Assembly (NCBI GenBank): GCA_026399575.1 | Contig: JAPLQS010000064.1 | Span: 1-49,004, forward strand | Length of the DNA stretch: 49,004 bases | From: Nitrosospira sp. | GTDB lineage: Bacteria > Pseudomonadota > Gammaproteobacteria > Burkholderiales > Nitrosomonadaceae | Reading direction: 5' to 3' | In this document: one piece after another, positions 18,669-28,039 of the stretch | Position numbering within the stretch: position 1 is the first letter of the stretch | How the letters are laid out: each line of letters opens with the position of its first letter | Program-made: the position numbers and the translations under genes | The notes under the pieces: generated by a model | The model's database searches: none | Told to the model about the DNA's origin: nothing | The model's input: the letters and a program-made list of their open reading frames with translations, nothing else

Positions 18669-18833
18669 ATGAAAAGATACCTGTGCAATGTATGCGGCTA
18701 TATCTATGACGAAACGGTGGGCGATCCGGAACACGGCATCCCGGCAGGCACCCGCTGGGAGGATATTCCCTACGACTGGGTATGCCCGGATTGTGCTGTG
18801 GTCAAGGCCGATTTTGAAATGGTGGAGATTTAG
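18669..18833 (+). CDS. Rubredoxin
   Basis: A 54-residue protein, too short for most ORF filters. It begins [15 protein letters not shown] and ends with [20 protein letters not shown]. The four iron ligands are C6, C9, C39 and C42 in the two CxxC rubredoxin knuckles, and [17 protein letters not shown] is the family core. Rubredoxin is a one-electron carrier with an Fe(Cys)4 site. It sits 40 bp after cheA and 93 bp before cheW on the same strand, an unusual place. No partner oxidoreductase lies nearby, so its electron partners are unknown. Identity is very secure; its purpose in a chemotaxis operon is not. Confidence 0.95.
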   Translation: MKRYLCNVCGYIYDETVGDPEHGIPAGTRWEDIPYDWVCPDCAVVKADFEMVEI

Positions 18834-18926
18834 GTCATGCGGGCTGAACACAGTCTTATCGGGTTCACCCTGCCGGATGCCGAGAAATAATTGTAACAAT
18901 GATTATTAATACAAGGAGCATGAAAA

Positions 18927-19427
18927 ATGGCGACAACAGGAGCTGCTGAATCAGCCGACATCGCTGTCGGCCACATGGCTAACGAATTTCTCACTTTCCG
19001 TTTGGGCAAAGAGGAATATGGCATCGAGATCCTGAAGGTGCAGGAAATACGTGGCTACGATGCGGTCACCCACATTGCCAATGCGCCAGAATTCATCAAG
19101 GGCGTGGTCAATCTGCGCGGCATCATCGTGCCCATCGTCGACATGCGCATCAAATTCCAGCTTGAAAAGGCGGATTACGATCAATTTACCGTGGTGATCA
19201 TCTTGAACGTGACCGGGCGCGTGGTCGGCATCGTGGTGGACGCAGTCTCGGATGTGATCAACCTGGGTGCCGAGCAGATGCGGCCGGCGCCTGAGTTTGG
19301 CGCCACCATCAACGCAGAATACATCATGGGTCTGGGCACGGTAGGCGAGCGCATGTTGATCCTGATGGACATCGAGAAGCTTATGAGCAGCAGCGACATG
19401 GGGCTGATCGAGCAGATCGCACATTGA
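18927..19427 (+). CDS. cheW: Chemotaxis coupling protein CheW
   Basis: CheW links chemoreceptors to CheA. The 166-residue protein is one CheW-like beta-barrel domain ([24 protein letters not shown]...[15 protein letters not shown]...[13 protein letters not shown]). AAGGAG lies about ten bases before the ATG. It precedes the two receptor genes. Length and motifs are typical. Confidence 0.96.
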   Translation: MATTGAAESADIAVGHMANEFLTFRLGKEEYGIEILKVQEIRGYDAVTHIANAPEFIKGVVNLRGIIVPIVDMRIKFQLEKADYDQFTVVIILNVTGRVVGIVVDAVSDVINLGAEQMRPAPEFGATINAEYIMGLGTVGERMLILMDIEKLMSSSDMGLIEQIAH

Positions 19428-19465
19428 TCGAATACTAATTACCCGAACAACTGAAGGAGATTCCA

Positions 19466-21745
19466 ATGTTTAGCAATCTGACCATCAAAGCGCGCCTCAT
19501 CATCATCCTTTCCACCCTGTCGTTTCTGCTGGTAGGCATCGGCTTGGTCGGGCTGTTCGGCATGAGCAAGACCAACGAAGGCTTGCGTACGGTCTATGTC
19601 GACCGCACCATTGCGCTCGGGCAGGTATCGGATGTCGACACCACAGTATCGAGTATTCGCGCCTCGCTCAACAATGCGATGCTGTTCCCCAGCGATGACA
19701 ACATCAACCGGCGGATGAGGGAAGTTGAGGAGGACACGGCGAAAGCGCAAAAGATCTGGGCTGAATACCAGGCCAGTTCTTTTACGCCAGAAGAGAGGGC
19801 ACTGTCCGACAAGTTTCTTGCGGCCTGGACCAACTTCACCAAGCAAGGGTTCGAGCCGGTGATGAATCATTTGCGCAACAGGAACATAGATGAGGCCAAA
19901 AAAATTGCGCAAAACCAATTTGTTACACTGGGCCCGGCATTCCTGGAGGCATTGGGAGGGTTGACCCAGATCCAGTTGGATGTTGCCAAGAGTGAATATG
20001 ACCAGGCAGTGAGCCGCTACGAGACCATCCGCAATGTTTCCCTGTTCGCCATCGTGTTCGGCATCCTGTTTGCAGGTTTTGCCGGATTCCTGCTGGTGCG
20101 CGGGATCGGCCGTTCGCTTACGCAGGCAATGGGCGTAGCGGAGGCAATTGCGGGCGGACGGCTGGACAGCAGGATCGATTTGGTGGGGCGCGACGAAGTG
20201 ACGGAATTGCTGCGCTCGATGCAGAAAATGATCGAGGTGCTGAAGGGATTTTATGCGGCCCAGCTCGAAATGAAGAAGCAGCATGATGCCGGATTGATCA
20301 GTTACCGGATTGCGGCTGACAGGTTCTCGGGCAGCTATGGCGAAATGGCGACGATGACCAACGAACTGGTCGGCGCGCACATTGCGGTGAAGATGAGGAT
20401 CGTGGAAGTGGTCACGCGCTATGCGCAGGGTGATCTGTCGGTGGACATGGACCGATTGCCGGGCGAGAAAGCCAGGATTACCGAAGCGATGGACGGAGTC
20501 AAGACCAGCCTGCAGGCGATCAACGCTGAAATCAAGGGGCTGGTGGATGCGGCGCTGGTGGGCAACTTCGCCAAACGCGGTGATGTGGCGCGCTATCAGT
20601 ACGAATTCAAGGTCATGGTTGACGGGCTGAATCAGTTGATGCAGACCAGCGAAACTGGTCTGAACGAGGTGGTGCGGGTGCTGGGCGCATTGGCGCAAGG
20701 CGACTTGACGGAGAAGATCACCAACGAATACCACGGCACCTTCGGCCAACTGAAGGATGATTCCAACCAGACAGTCGCGCAGTTGACCCAGATCGTGACG
20801 CAGATCAAGGAAGCGACCGAGTCTATCCACACGGCCTCAAGCGAGATTGCGCAGGGCAACACCGATCTGTCGCAACGCACCGAAGAGCAGGCCTCTAGCC
20901 TGGAAGAAACCGCTTCCAGCATGGAAGAGCTGACCTCGACGGTGAAACAGAATGCGGAGAACTCACGCCAGGCCAACCAGCTCGCCATCGGCGCCAGCGA
21001 AATCGCTGTCAAGGGCGGCAACGTGGTCAGTCAGGTAGTCACCACCATGTCCTCGATCAACGACAGTTCGAAGAAGATCGTCGACATCATCAGTGTGATC
21101 GACGGCATCGCATTCCAGACCAACATCCTGGCATTGAACGCCGCGGTGGAAGCGGCACGTGCGGGCGAACAGGGCCGCGGTTTTGCAGTGGTTGCAACCG
21201 AAGTGCGCAATCTGGCGCAACGCAGTGCGGCCGCCGCCAAGGAGATCAAGGAACTGATCAGTGATTCGGTGGAGAAAGTCGGCTCGGGCACCAAGCTGGT
21301 GGATGAGGCCGGAAAAACGATGGAAGAGATCGTCACCGCGGTGAAACGCGTGACCGACATCATGTCCGAAATCACTGCGGCATCGCAGGAGCAGAGCGCG
21401 GGCATCGAGCAGGTCAACCAGGCGATCACGCAGATGGACGAAGTTACACAGCAGAACGCGGCACTGGTGGAGCAGGCTGCAGCCGCCGCCGAGTCGATGC
21501 AGGAACAGGCCGAGAGTCTGGCGCGCGCGGTGGCGACGTTCCGTCTGGAACGGGCAGCACCGGGAATGGCTGGCGCAGCGCATGCAGCGGAACGGCGCAC
21601 TCCCAGTCGTGCGACCAACGTCGGCCGCTTGCCTGCGGGCAAGGCTCCAGGCAAGAGCAAGAGTGTCGCGCGTCCCGCATCCGCCAAATCAGCAGGGGAT
21701 GGCAGTGCAAAAACCGGCACCGATGATGAGTGGTCCGAATTTTAG
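19466..21745 (+). CDS. Methyl-accepting chemotaxis protein with 4-helix-bundle sensor
   Basis: A 759-residue receptor. TM1 spans about 10-32, a periplasmic four-helix-bundle sensor about 35-185 ([18 protein letters not shown]), TM2 about 190-212. A HAMP domain and a second HAMP-like helical stretch with the repeated [18 protein letters not shown] follow. The signalling domain contains the canonical hairpin tip ([29 protein letters not shown], shown here in part) near residues 545-580. The C-terminus is EWSEF, fitting the xWxxF tether that recruits CheR/CheB. The ribosome site GAAGGAG is strong. It follows cheW. The ligand is unknown. Confidence 0.93.
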   Translation: MFSNLTIKARLIIILSTLSFLLVGIGLVGLFGMSKTNEGLRTVYVDRTIALGQVSDVDTTVSSIRASLNNAMLFPSDDNINRRMREVEEDTAKAQKIWAEYQASSFTPEERALSDKFLAAWTNFTKQGFEPVMNHLRNRNIDEAKKIAQNQFVTLGPAFLEALGGLTQIQLDVAKSEYDQAVSRYETIRNVSLFAIVFGILFAGFAGFLLVRGIGRSLTQAMGVAEAIAGGRLDSRIDLVGRDEVTELLRSMQKMIEVLKGFYAAQLEMKKQHDAGLISYRIAADRFSGSYGEMATMTNELVGAHIAVKMRIVEVVTRYAQGDLSVDMDRLPGEKARITEAMDGVKTSLQAINAEIKGLVDAALVGNFAKRGDVARYQYEFKVMVDGLNQLMQTSETGLNEVVRVLGALAQGDLTEKITNEYHGTFGQLKDDSNQTVAQLTQIVTQIKEATESIHTASSEIAQGNTDLSQRTEEQASSLEETASSMEELTSTVKQNAENSRQANQLAIGASEIAVKGGNVVSQVVTTMSSINDSSKKIVDIISVIDGIAFQTNILALNAAVEAARAGEQGRGFAVVATEVRNLAQRSAAAAKEIKELISDSVEKVGSGTKLVDEAGKTMEEIVTAVKRVTDIMSEITAASQEQSAGIEQVNQAITQMDEVTQQNAALVEQAAAAAESMQEQAESLARAVATFRLERAAPGMAGAAHAAERRTPSRATNVGRLPAGKAPGKSKSVARPASAKSAGDGSAKTGTDDEWSEF

Positions 21746-21781
21746 GCCGGGTGATGTACAAATTTGCCGAAACGTAATTTG

Positions 21782-21862
21782 GTAGGAGCGGCTTCAGCCG
21801 CGAATGCAGCAAGTGCGCAGGGGTATGGATTATTTTCGCGGCTGGAGCCCCTTTTGGGGGCG
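21782..21862. repeat. REP-like palindrome pair after the first receptor gene
   Basis: GTAGGAGCGGCTTCAGCCGC begins at 21782; a second, diverged copy in the opposite orientation (TTCGCGGCTGGAGCCCC) lies at about 21835-21853. Each unit is self-complementary. The bases just before it (ATTTGCCGAAACGTAATTTG) match those before the REP copy at 24766 after a few substitutions. Confidence 0.8.
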
Positions 21863-21911
21863 ATTAGTCTCGTGCGTGTAAATGATAACGAACCAATGAG
21901 AGGATAGGGAA

Positions 21912-24731
21912 ATGCGTATAAACATGCCGGTAACCAATGTCGAGAAGGAAATGAAGGATGGCACTTTCCTCGTTTCCAAGACCGACACCAAGGGTCTGAT
22001 CCGCTATTGCAACCAGAACTTCATCGACATGAGCGGTTACGACGAGAAAGAGTTGATCGGCTCGCCGCACAACATTGTCCGGCATCCGGACATGCCGCCG
22101 GCGGCGTTCGAGGATTTCTGGAATACCTTGAAGCAGGACCGGCCCTGGAGCGGAATGGTCAAGAACCGCAGCAAGGATGGCAGTTTCTACTGGGTTTATG
22201 CCAATGCCACACCGATCAGGGAAAGCGGGCAGGTGGTCGGCTACATGTCGGTGCGCAGCAAGCCGAACCGGGAGCAGATCCGGGCCGCGGACGAGCTCTA
22301 CCGCGATATGCGTGAAGGCAAGGCAAAATTCCGCGTGGTGGCAGGGAGTCTGGTTGCAGCCGGCATGCTGGGCAGACTGAAGCACAAGCTGAAGAGTATC
22401 AGCGTGCGTACGCGGATTTTCAGCATCATAGGTTTCCTTTCGGCAGCCCTGGTCGGAGTAAGCGCCATTGGAATTGTCGGCATGAATCAGGCCAACGAAG
22501 GGCTGCGTACGGTCTATGTCGATCGCACCATTGCGCTCGGGCAAATATCGGATGTCGACACCACAGTAGCGAGCATCCGCGCCGGACTTAACAATGCATT
22601 GTTGTTCCCCAGCGATGAGAACATCAACCGGCGGCTGAGGGATATTGAGGAAGATACGGCGAAGGCGCAAAAGATCTGGGCTGAGTATCAGGCCAGTTAT
22701 TTCACGCCGGAAGAAAGAGCATTGTCCGACAAGTTTCTTGCGGCGTGGACTGGTTTCACCAAAGAAGGGTTCGAGCCGGTAATGAATCATTTGCGCAGCC
22801 GCAACATAGACGAAGCAAAAAGAGTCGTGCAAACTCGATTTGGCACACTGGCTCCCGCGTTTCTGGAAGCGCTGGGAGGATTGACTCAAATCCAGTTGGA
22901 TGTCGCCAAGAGCGAATATGACCTGGCAGTTGCTCGCTACGAGCGCAGCCAGACCGTAATGATCGCTGCTACGGTTTTATGTGTGTTGCTGGCCGGTTTG
23001 ATCGGCATGCTGCTGCTGCGCGCCATCGTGCGGCCGGTCAAGTCGGTGATGGATGATCTGGCGAAAATGTCCGAGGGGAATTACACCAGTCAGATCAATA
23101 TTACCAATAATGACGAGATCGGCGCTCTTACCGAATCGGTCAAGTCCATGCAGATCCGGTCCGGTGCGGATCTGGCCGAGACCCAACGCGTGGCTGCCGA
23201 GAGTCTGCGCATCAAGAACGCCCTGGATCAGGCAACTGCGGCATTGATGATTGCGGACCCCAGCGGCACGATCATTTACACCAATCAGGCGATACAGAAG
23301 ATGATGAGCCTTGGTGAGGCAGCGTTGCGCAAGGATTTGCCGGGCTTCAATGCCAATGAAGTGCTGGGAGCAAAATTTGATATTTTCAACCAGAAGATTC
23401 AATTCGCAGGACTGACGCAGCCGCAACAGACTGCAACCAAAATCGGCGGGCGCTCCTACGTGCTGACAGTGGTACCGGTGATCAACCCGGAGGGTACGCG
23501 GCTGGGGACGGCGGTGGAATGGCAGGATCGCACTGCCGAAGTGGCCGTCGAGGAGGAAGTGGCAGACATCGTGGCTGCAGCCAGCAACGGCGATTTCAGC
23601 AGGAAGCTGTCGCTGGACGGCAAGGATGGTTTCTTCAAGCAATTGGCCGAGGGCATCAACGGTTTGATGGAAACCAGCGAGATCGGGCTGAACGAGGTGG
23701 TGCGGGTGCTGGGCGCATTGGCGCAAGGCGACCTGACGGAGAAAATCACCAATGAATACCATGGCACCTTTGGCCAGTTGAAAGACGATTCCAACCAGAC
23801 GGTGGCGCAGTTGACCGAGATCGTGACGCAGATCAAGGAGGCAACCGACCTGATCAACACCGCAGCGAGCGAGATTGCGCGCGGCAACAGCGATCTGTCG
23901 CAACGCACCGAACAGCAGGCATCAAGCCTGGAGGAAACCGCTTCCAGCATGGAAGAGCTGACCTCGACGGTGAAACAGAATGCGGAGAATGCGAGACAAG
24001 CCAATCAACTGGCGGCTTCGGCTTCCGAGGTGGCTGTCAAGGGTGGCAACGTGGTGGGTCAGGTGGTCACCACCATGTCCTCGATCAATGACAGTTCGAA
24101 GAAGATCGTCGACATCATCAGCGTGATCGATGGCATCGCGTTCCAGACCAACATCCTGGCATTGAACGCCGCGGTGGAAGCGGCGCGTGCGGGCGAACAG
24201 GGCCGCGGTTTCGCGGTGGTCGCGACCGAAGTGCGCAATCTGGCACAGCGCAGTGCGGCAGCCGCCAAAGAGATCAAGGAACTGATCAGCGATTCGGTGG
24301 AGAAAGTCGGCTCGGGCACCAAGCTGGTGGATGAGGCCGGTAAAACGATGGAGGAAATCGTCAGTTCCGTAAAACGCGTGACCGACATCATGGCCGAAAT
24401 CACCGCTGCATCGCAGGAGCAGAGTACAGGTATCGAGCAGGTCAACCAGGCGATTACCTCGATGGACGAGGGCGTGCAGCAGAACGCGGCACTGGTGGAG
24501 CAGGCGACTGCAGCAGCGGAGTCGATGGAAGAACAAGCGCAGAACCTGGCGACTGCCGTGGCCATATTCAAGTTGAGCGGTGGTATGAGCAGCCGGCCTG
24601 CAAGGGTTGCGCAGTTACCTTCCCCACAGCCTGCGAGGAAGGTGGCCGCAGCTCCCGCAGCCAAAGCCAAGCCGGCACTGCGGAACAAGGTGGCGGCAGC
24701 TGGTGGTGACGAAGACTGGGCAGAATTCTAG
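21912..24731 (+). CDS. Chemoreceptor with Aer-type PAS plus periplasmic sensor
   Basis: A 939-residue receptor. Residues 20-120 are a cytoplasmic PAS domain of the Aer type, with [13 protein letters not shown] and PWSGMVKNR, motifs of the FAD-binding aerotaxis/redox sensor. TM1 (169-191), a 4-helix-bundle periplasmic sensor almost the same as the previous receptor's, TM2 (348-369), HAMP, a second PAS-like domain (about 430-545), a HAMP-like segment and the signalling domain follow. The C-terminus DWAEF fits the CheR pentapeptide tether. It could integrate internal redox state with an external ligand. Ribosome site GAGGATAGGGA precedes the ATG. Confidence 0.92.
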   Translation: MRINMPVTNVEKEMKDGTFLVSKTDTKGLIRYCNQNFIDMSGYDEKELIGSPHNIVRHPDMPPAAFEDFWNTLKQDRPWSGMVKNRSKDGSFYWVYANATPIRESGQVVGYMSVRSKPNREQIRAADELYRDMREGKAKFRVVAGSLVAAGMLGRLKHKLKSISVRTRIFSIIGFLSAALVGVSAIGIVGMNQANEGLRTVYVDRTIALGQISDVDTTVASIRAGLNNALLFPSDENINRRLRDIEEDTAKAQKIWAEYQASYFTPEERALSDKFLAAWTGFTKEGFEPVMNHLRSRNIDEAKRVVQTRFGTLAPAFLEALGGLTQIQLDVAKSEYDLAVARYERSQTVMIAATVLCVLLAGLIGMLLLRAIVRPVKSVMDDLAKMSEGNYTSQINITNNDEIGALTESVKSMQIRSGADLAETQRVAAESLRIKNALDQATAALMIADPSGTIIYTNQAIQKMMSLGEAALRKDLPGFNANEVLGAKFDIFNQKIQFAGLTQPQQTATKIGGRSYVLTVVPVINPEGTRLGTAVEWQDRTAEVAVEEEVADIVAAASNGDFSRKLSLDGKDGFFKQLAEGINGLMETSEIGLNEVVRVLGALAQGDLTEKITNEYHGTFGQLKDDSNQTVAQLTEIVTQIKEATDLINTAASEIARGNSDLSQRTEQQASSLEETASSMEELTSTVKQNAENARQANQLAASASEVAVKGGNVVGQVVTTMSSINDSSKKIVDIISVIDGIAFQTNILALNAAVEAARAGEQGRGFAVVATEVRNLAQRSAAAAKEIKELISDSVEKVGSGTKLVDEAGKTMEEIVSSVKRVTDIMAEITAASQEQSTGIEQVNQAITSMDEGVQQNAALVEQATAAAESMEEQAQNLATAVAIFKLSGGMSSRPARVAQLPSPQPARKVAAAPAAKAKPALRNKVAAAGGDEDWAEF

Positions 24732-24765
24732 GCCCGGCCGCGCAGATTTGCTGAAATGTAATCTG

Positions 24766-24836
24766 GTAGGAGCGGCTTCAGCCGCAAATGCAATAGGTGC
24801 GAAAGAGATCATTTTCGCGGCTGAAGCCGCTCCTAC
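24766..24836. repeat. REP-like element, near-perfect inverted pair
   Basis: GTAGGAGCGGCTTCAGCCGC at 24766-24785 faces GCGGCTGAAGCCGCTCCTAC at 24817-24836, a perfect 20-bp inverted repeat whose inner part is itself palindromic. The internal spacer is 31 bp. It lies 34 bp after the second receptor gene and resembles REP/REPIN elements known from proteobacteria. It could act as a transcript-end hairpin. Confidence 0.85.
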
Positions 24837-25081
24837 GGGATAGTGGGCCCGTGATGGGATGTAGCAGCCCCTCACAGGATGAACGGTAAATTGAAGGGCC
24901 GCACTATCGCCATTTTCATGGCGAAGCCATTTCTACCGGATGATGAGGTCGGGATGCGCGTGTAGCAGTCCCTTTAGGGGCGATTGTCCCGCGCGCAGGT
25001 TTCTCGTGCCCGAATGTGCCACATCAGCAATCACTTTGATTGACAAACGGAATGCTCATAAAGAGCTTGTGAGGGAACACC
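24837..25081. repeat. Degenerate REP-like remnants before cheR
   Basis: This non-coding stretch has decayed units such as GATGTAGCAGCCCCTCACAGG near 24858-24878 and TGTAGCAGTCCCTTTAGGGGCGAT near 24960-24984. No gene is visible. The start of cheR at 25082 has GAGGGAA upstream. Confidence 0.5.
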
Positions 25082-25940
25082 ATGGCCGAAGAAATACTGC
25101 GATCAGGAGGCGAGTCGCGCGAATTCGAGTTTTCCGCAGCAGATTTTGAACGCATCCGCAAGCTGATTTATGAGCGCGCCGGTCAACACCAGCAAGCAGG
25201 ACATGGTTTACAGCCGCCTCGCCCGGCGGCTGCGGGCCAACGGTCTGACTCGTTTCAAGGATTATCTTGAGCTGCTGGAGGAGAATAATGCCGATGAATG
25301 GGAGGAGTTCACCAATTCGCTGACGACCAATTTGACTGCTTTCTTTCGCGAAGAGCACCATTTTCCGCTGCTGGCCGCACACATTAAAACACGCAAGCGT
25401 GGTCAACAAATTGAGCTCTGGTGCAGTGCTTCTTCCACCGGTGAAGAGCCATATTCCATTGCAATAACCATGATGGAAGCGTTCGGCACACTTACGCCAC
25501 CGGTACATATTCTGGCGACGGATCTGGATACCAACGTGCTGGCCAAGGCGCAACAGGGGGTATACCCCATGGAGCGGCTGGAAAAGATGTCTGGCGACAG
25601 GATCAAGCGCTTTTTCCTCAAAGGCACCGGCAAGCATGCAGGCATGGCCAGGGTGCGCAAGGAACTGCGCGATATGATCACTTTCCGCCAGCTCAACCTG
25701 CTGGATGCATCCTGGCCGATACGTGGACCATTCGATGCCATATTCTGCCGCAATGTGATGATCTATTTCGACAAGCCCACCCAGTACCAGATCCTGCAGA
25801 AATTCGTGCCGCTGCTCGCGCATGACGGTCTGATGCTCGCCGGTCATTCCGAGAGTTTCCATCACGCGACGGATTTGTTCAAGCTGCGCAGCAAGACGGT
25901 TTACGAACTCGCGCAGAAATCGCGGGCGCAACATGGCTAA
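25082..25940 (+). pseudogene. cheR: cheR, receptor methyltransferase interrupted by a frameshift
   Basis: CheR adds methyl groups from SAM to receptor glutamates. The start region (ATG 25082, ribosome site GAGGGAA) encodes an N-terminal CheR helix bundle: FEFSAADFERIRKLIYERAG. That frame then runs into nonsense, while the next frame continues the protein exactly: VNTSKQDMVYSRLARRLR, then NLTAFFREEHHF, ASSTGEEPYSIA and IFCRNVMIYF. The junction is near 25176-25182 and looks like loss of about eight bases (or two) relative to related CheR proteins. A shorter 256-residue product from ATG 25170 could still be made but would lack about 30 residues and has no ribosome site. Either a pseudogene or a sequence error. 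Confidence 0.7.
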
Positions 25941-26544
25941 CGGCTACGAAGAACAGCTTGCGCCGAATGTTTATTTCGATCCGCACTTCAAACTGGAAGC
26001 AGCGAAGATACTGCCGGGAGAATACTACGCTACCGGGCGCGACATGTTGCTGGTCACCGTGCTTGGTTCCTGCGTTGCTGCGTGCATCCGCGATCATCAG
26101 AGCGGCATCGGCGGCATGAATCACTTCATGTTGCCGGACAGCGCTGCCGACGATAACAGCCCGATGGGTACCTCGGCCCGCTACGGCACCTATGCGATGG
26201 AAATTCTGATCAACCAGTTGCTGCAGTTGGGCGCGCGCCGGGCAAATCTGGAAGCAAAGGTATTTGGCGGCGGCAATGTGCTGAAGGGCCTTACCGTGGC
26301 TAATGTAGGTCAGCGTAATGCGGATTTCGTGCTGGAATTCCTGGCTACGGAGAAAATCCGGCTGGTGGCGCAGGATCTGATCGATATCTATCCACGCAAG
26401 GTCTATTACTTTCCGAACAGCGGCAAAGTAATGGTGAGAAAGCTGCGTAACCTCCACAACACCACCATTTTTACTCGCGAGAAGGATTATGGTGCTCGCC
26501 TGCAGAAATCCGATGTTGGAGGCGATGTGGAATTGTTTGGTTAA
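25933..26544 (+). CDS. cheD: Chemoreceptor glutamine deamidase CheD
   Basis: CheD deamidates receptor glutamines to glutamates and can interact with CheC/CheX-type phosphatases. The 203-residue protein has the catalytic cysteine C47 in VLGSCVAAC and the histidine H64 in GMNHFMLPD. ATG at 25933 overlaps the end of cheR by eight bases, so translation is probably coupled. cheB follows 42 bp later. The order cheR-cheD-cheB is common in betaproteobacteria. Confidence 0.95.
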   Translation: MANGYEEQLAPNVYFDPHFKLEAAKILPGEYYATGRDMLLVTVLGSCVAACIRDHQSGIGGMNHFMLPDSAADDNSPMGTSARYGTYAMEILINQLLQLGARRANLEAKVFGGGNVLKGLTVANVGQRNADFVLEFLATEKIRLVAQDLIDIYPRKVYYFPNSGKVMVRKLRNLHNTTIFTREKDYGARLQKSDVGGDVELFG

Positions 26545-26586
26545 ATCAGCCAGTGTCAGAGAACCTCTGAACAAGATAGGAGCGTC

Positions 26587-27666
26587 ATGAAAAAAATCCG
26601 AGTTCTGATCGTTGATGACTCCGCATTGATCCGGAAGATCCTCACGGAAATCATCAATTCCCAGCGTGACATGGAAGCGATTGGCGCCGCCCCCGATCCA
26701 TTGGTGGCACGGGAAATGATCCGCGCGCTCGAACCTGACGTGCTGACCCTGGATGTGGAAATGCCCAAAATGGACGGGATCGATTTCCTGGAAAAACTGA
26801 TGCGGTTGCGGCCGATGCCGGTGGTGATGGTTTCTACTCTCACCGAAAGAGGCTCGGAGATTACGTTCCGGGCGCTCGAACTCGGGGCGGTGGATTTCGT
26901 CGCCAAGCCCAAGATAGACATTGCCTCTGGCATGCAGGAATACAGCAACGAAATTGCCGACAAGATCCGTGCGGCAATGGCTGCAAAAATCAAACAACAT
27001 GTACCACTTGCGGTTGCTCCGAAAAACAGCGCTGATGTCGTCTTGCCTGCGGTAGCAAATCGGGTTGCTTCCACCGAGAAACTGATCATCGTTGGCGCAT
27101 CCACCGGCGGCACCGAAGCTATCAAGGATTTCATGGTTCAGTTGCCACCGGATTGTCCGGGTATTCTTATTGCTCAGCACATGCCGGAAGCGTTCACCAA
27201 GTCATTTGCCGACCGCCTCGACCGGCTCTGCAAAATCACTGTAGTCGAAGCGAAAGGTGGCGAGCGGGTACTGCCCGGACATGCATTCCTCGCACCTGGG
27301 CATTCGCATCTGCTGCTCAAACGCAGCGGCGCGAATTACGTGACGGAACTGAGCCAGGGGGAACTGGTGAATCGTCACCGCCCGTCGGTGGACGTATTGT
27401 TCCGCTCGGCTGCCAACTATGCGGGGAAGAATGCGATCGGCGTGATTCTCACCGGCATGGGCAAGGATGGCGCCGCCGGAATGCTGGAAATGCACCAGGC
27501 GGGGTCATACAATTTTGCTCAGGATGAGGCTACCTGTGTGGTGTTTGGCATGCCGAAGGAGGCAATTCTGCAGGGCGGGGTGGATGAGATCGTGCCGCTG
27601 CCTGACATGGCAAGACAAGTATTGCTGAGAGTTTCCAGCATGGGCAAGCACAGTCACCGGGTTTAG
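26587..27666 (+). CDS. cheB: Receptor methylesterase CheB
   Basis: CheB removes methyl groups from receptors once phosphorylated by CheA. The 359-residue protein has a receiver domain (VDDSALIRK, phosphorylated D56 in [13 protein letters not shown] in VAKPK), a linker (about 130-160), and a methylesterase domain with the catalytic triad S172 ([10 protein letters not shown]), H198 (AQHMPEAF) and D in [15 protein letters not shown] precedes the ATG. The gene looks intact, and it is the last gene of the chemotaxis cluster. Confidence 0.96.
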   Translation: MKKIRVLIVDDSALIRKILTEIINSQRDMEAIGAAPDPLVAREMIRALEPDVLTLDVEMPKMDGIDFLEKLMRLRPMPVVMVSTLTERGSEITFRALELGAVDFVAKPKIDIASGMQEYSNEIADKIRAAMAAKIKQHVPLAVAPKNSADVVLPAVANRVASTEKLIIVGASTGGTEAIKDFMVQLPPDCPGILIAQHMPEAFTKSFADRLDRLCKITVVEAKGGERVLPGHAFLAPGHSHLLLKRSGANYVTELSQGELVNRHRPSVDVLFRSAANYAGKNAIGVILTGMGKDGAAGMLEMHQAGSYNFAQDEATCVVFGMPKEAILQGGVDEIVPLPDMARQVLLRVSSMGKHSHRV

Positions 27667-27892
27667 TGAAGTGTTGGCAGCCATTTTCCGGTTGTCGCAA
27701 GCAAAATACGCAGAGTCTCTGGCCTGTTGCGCCATACCACGATAAATTCAGCCGGCATCTTGCCGTGCCTGCCTGCTATAATCTTATTGTTTAACTGTAT
27801 AGTTCCACGCGAAACGAGCGCACGGGTTCGGCTGATACCGCGGCTGGAAAATGGCGGCTTCCGGATTTGACGGGGGTTTGTGTTTCCAATCG

Positions 27893-27979
27893 TGGTGCCC
27901 AGAAGAGGACTCGAACCTCCACAGTGTTGCCACCGCTAGGACCTGAACCTAGTGCGTCTACCAATTCCGCCATCTGGGC
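27893..27979 (-). tRNA. tRNA-Leu (anticodon CAG)
   Basis: On the minus strand it starts GCCCAGATGGCGGAATTGG and ends with TTCTGGGCACCA, giving a complete acceptor stem, a long variable arm typical of tRNA-Leu, and an encoded CCA. The anticodon loop reads TTCAGGT within a CTAGG/CCTAG stem, so the anticodon is CAG. It lies between cheB and the divergent rnr gene. The region 27667-27892 contains no recognisable gene. Confidence 0.95.
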
Positions 27980-28039
27980 AATGCCTGTATCCTGTTCAGG
28001 GTGCAGGGCAGAGGCGCAATTCTATAGGAAATCATTGCT

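Noticed and set aside
18838-18891. 17-codon mini-ORF between rubredoxin and cheW
   Set aside because: Too short, no ribosome site and no recognisable motif.
19439-20830. 463-residue open frame antisense to the first receptor
   Set aside because: Same reason: His/Gln/Leu-rich shadow of a GC-rich gene. A similar shadow opposite the second receptor exists because the two genes are duplicates.
25879-27180. 433-residue open frame on the minus strand across cheD and cheB
   Set aside because: It lies opposite well-supported CheD and CheB genes; the composition is a reflection of their codon bias, with no domain or ribosome site.
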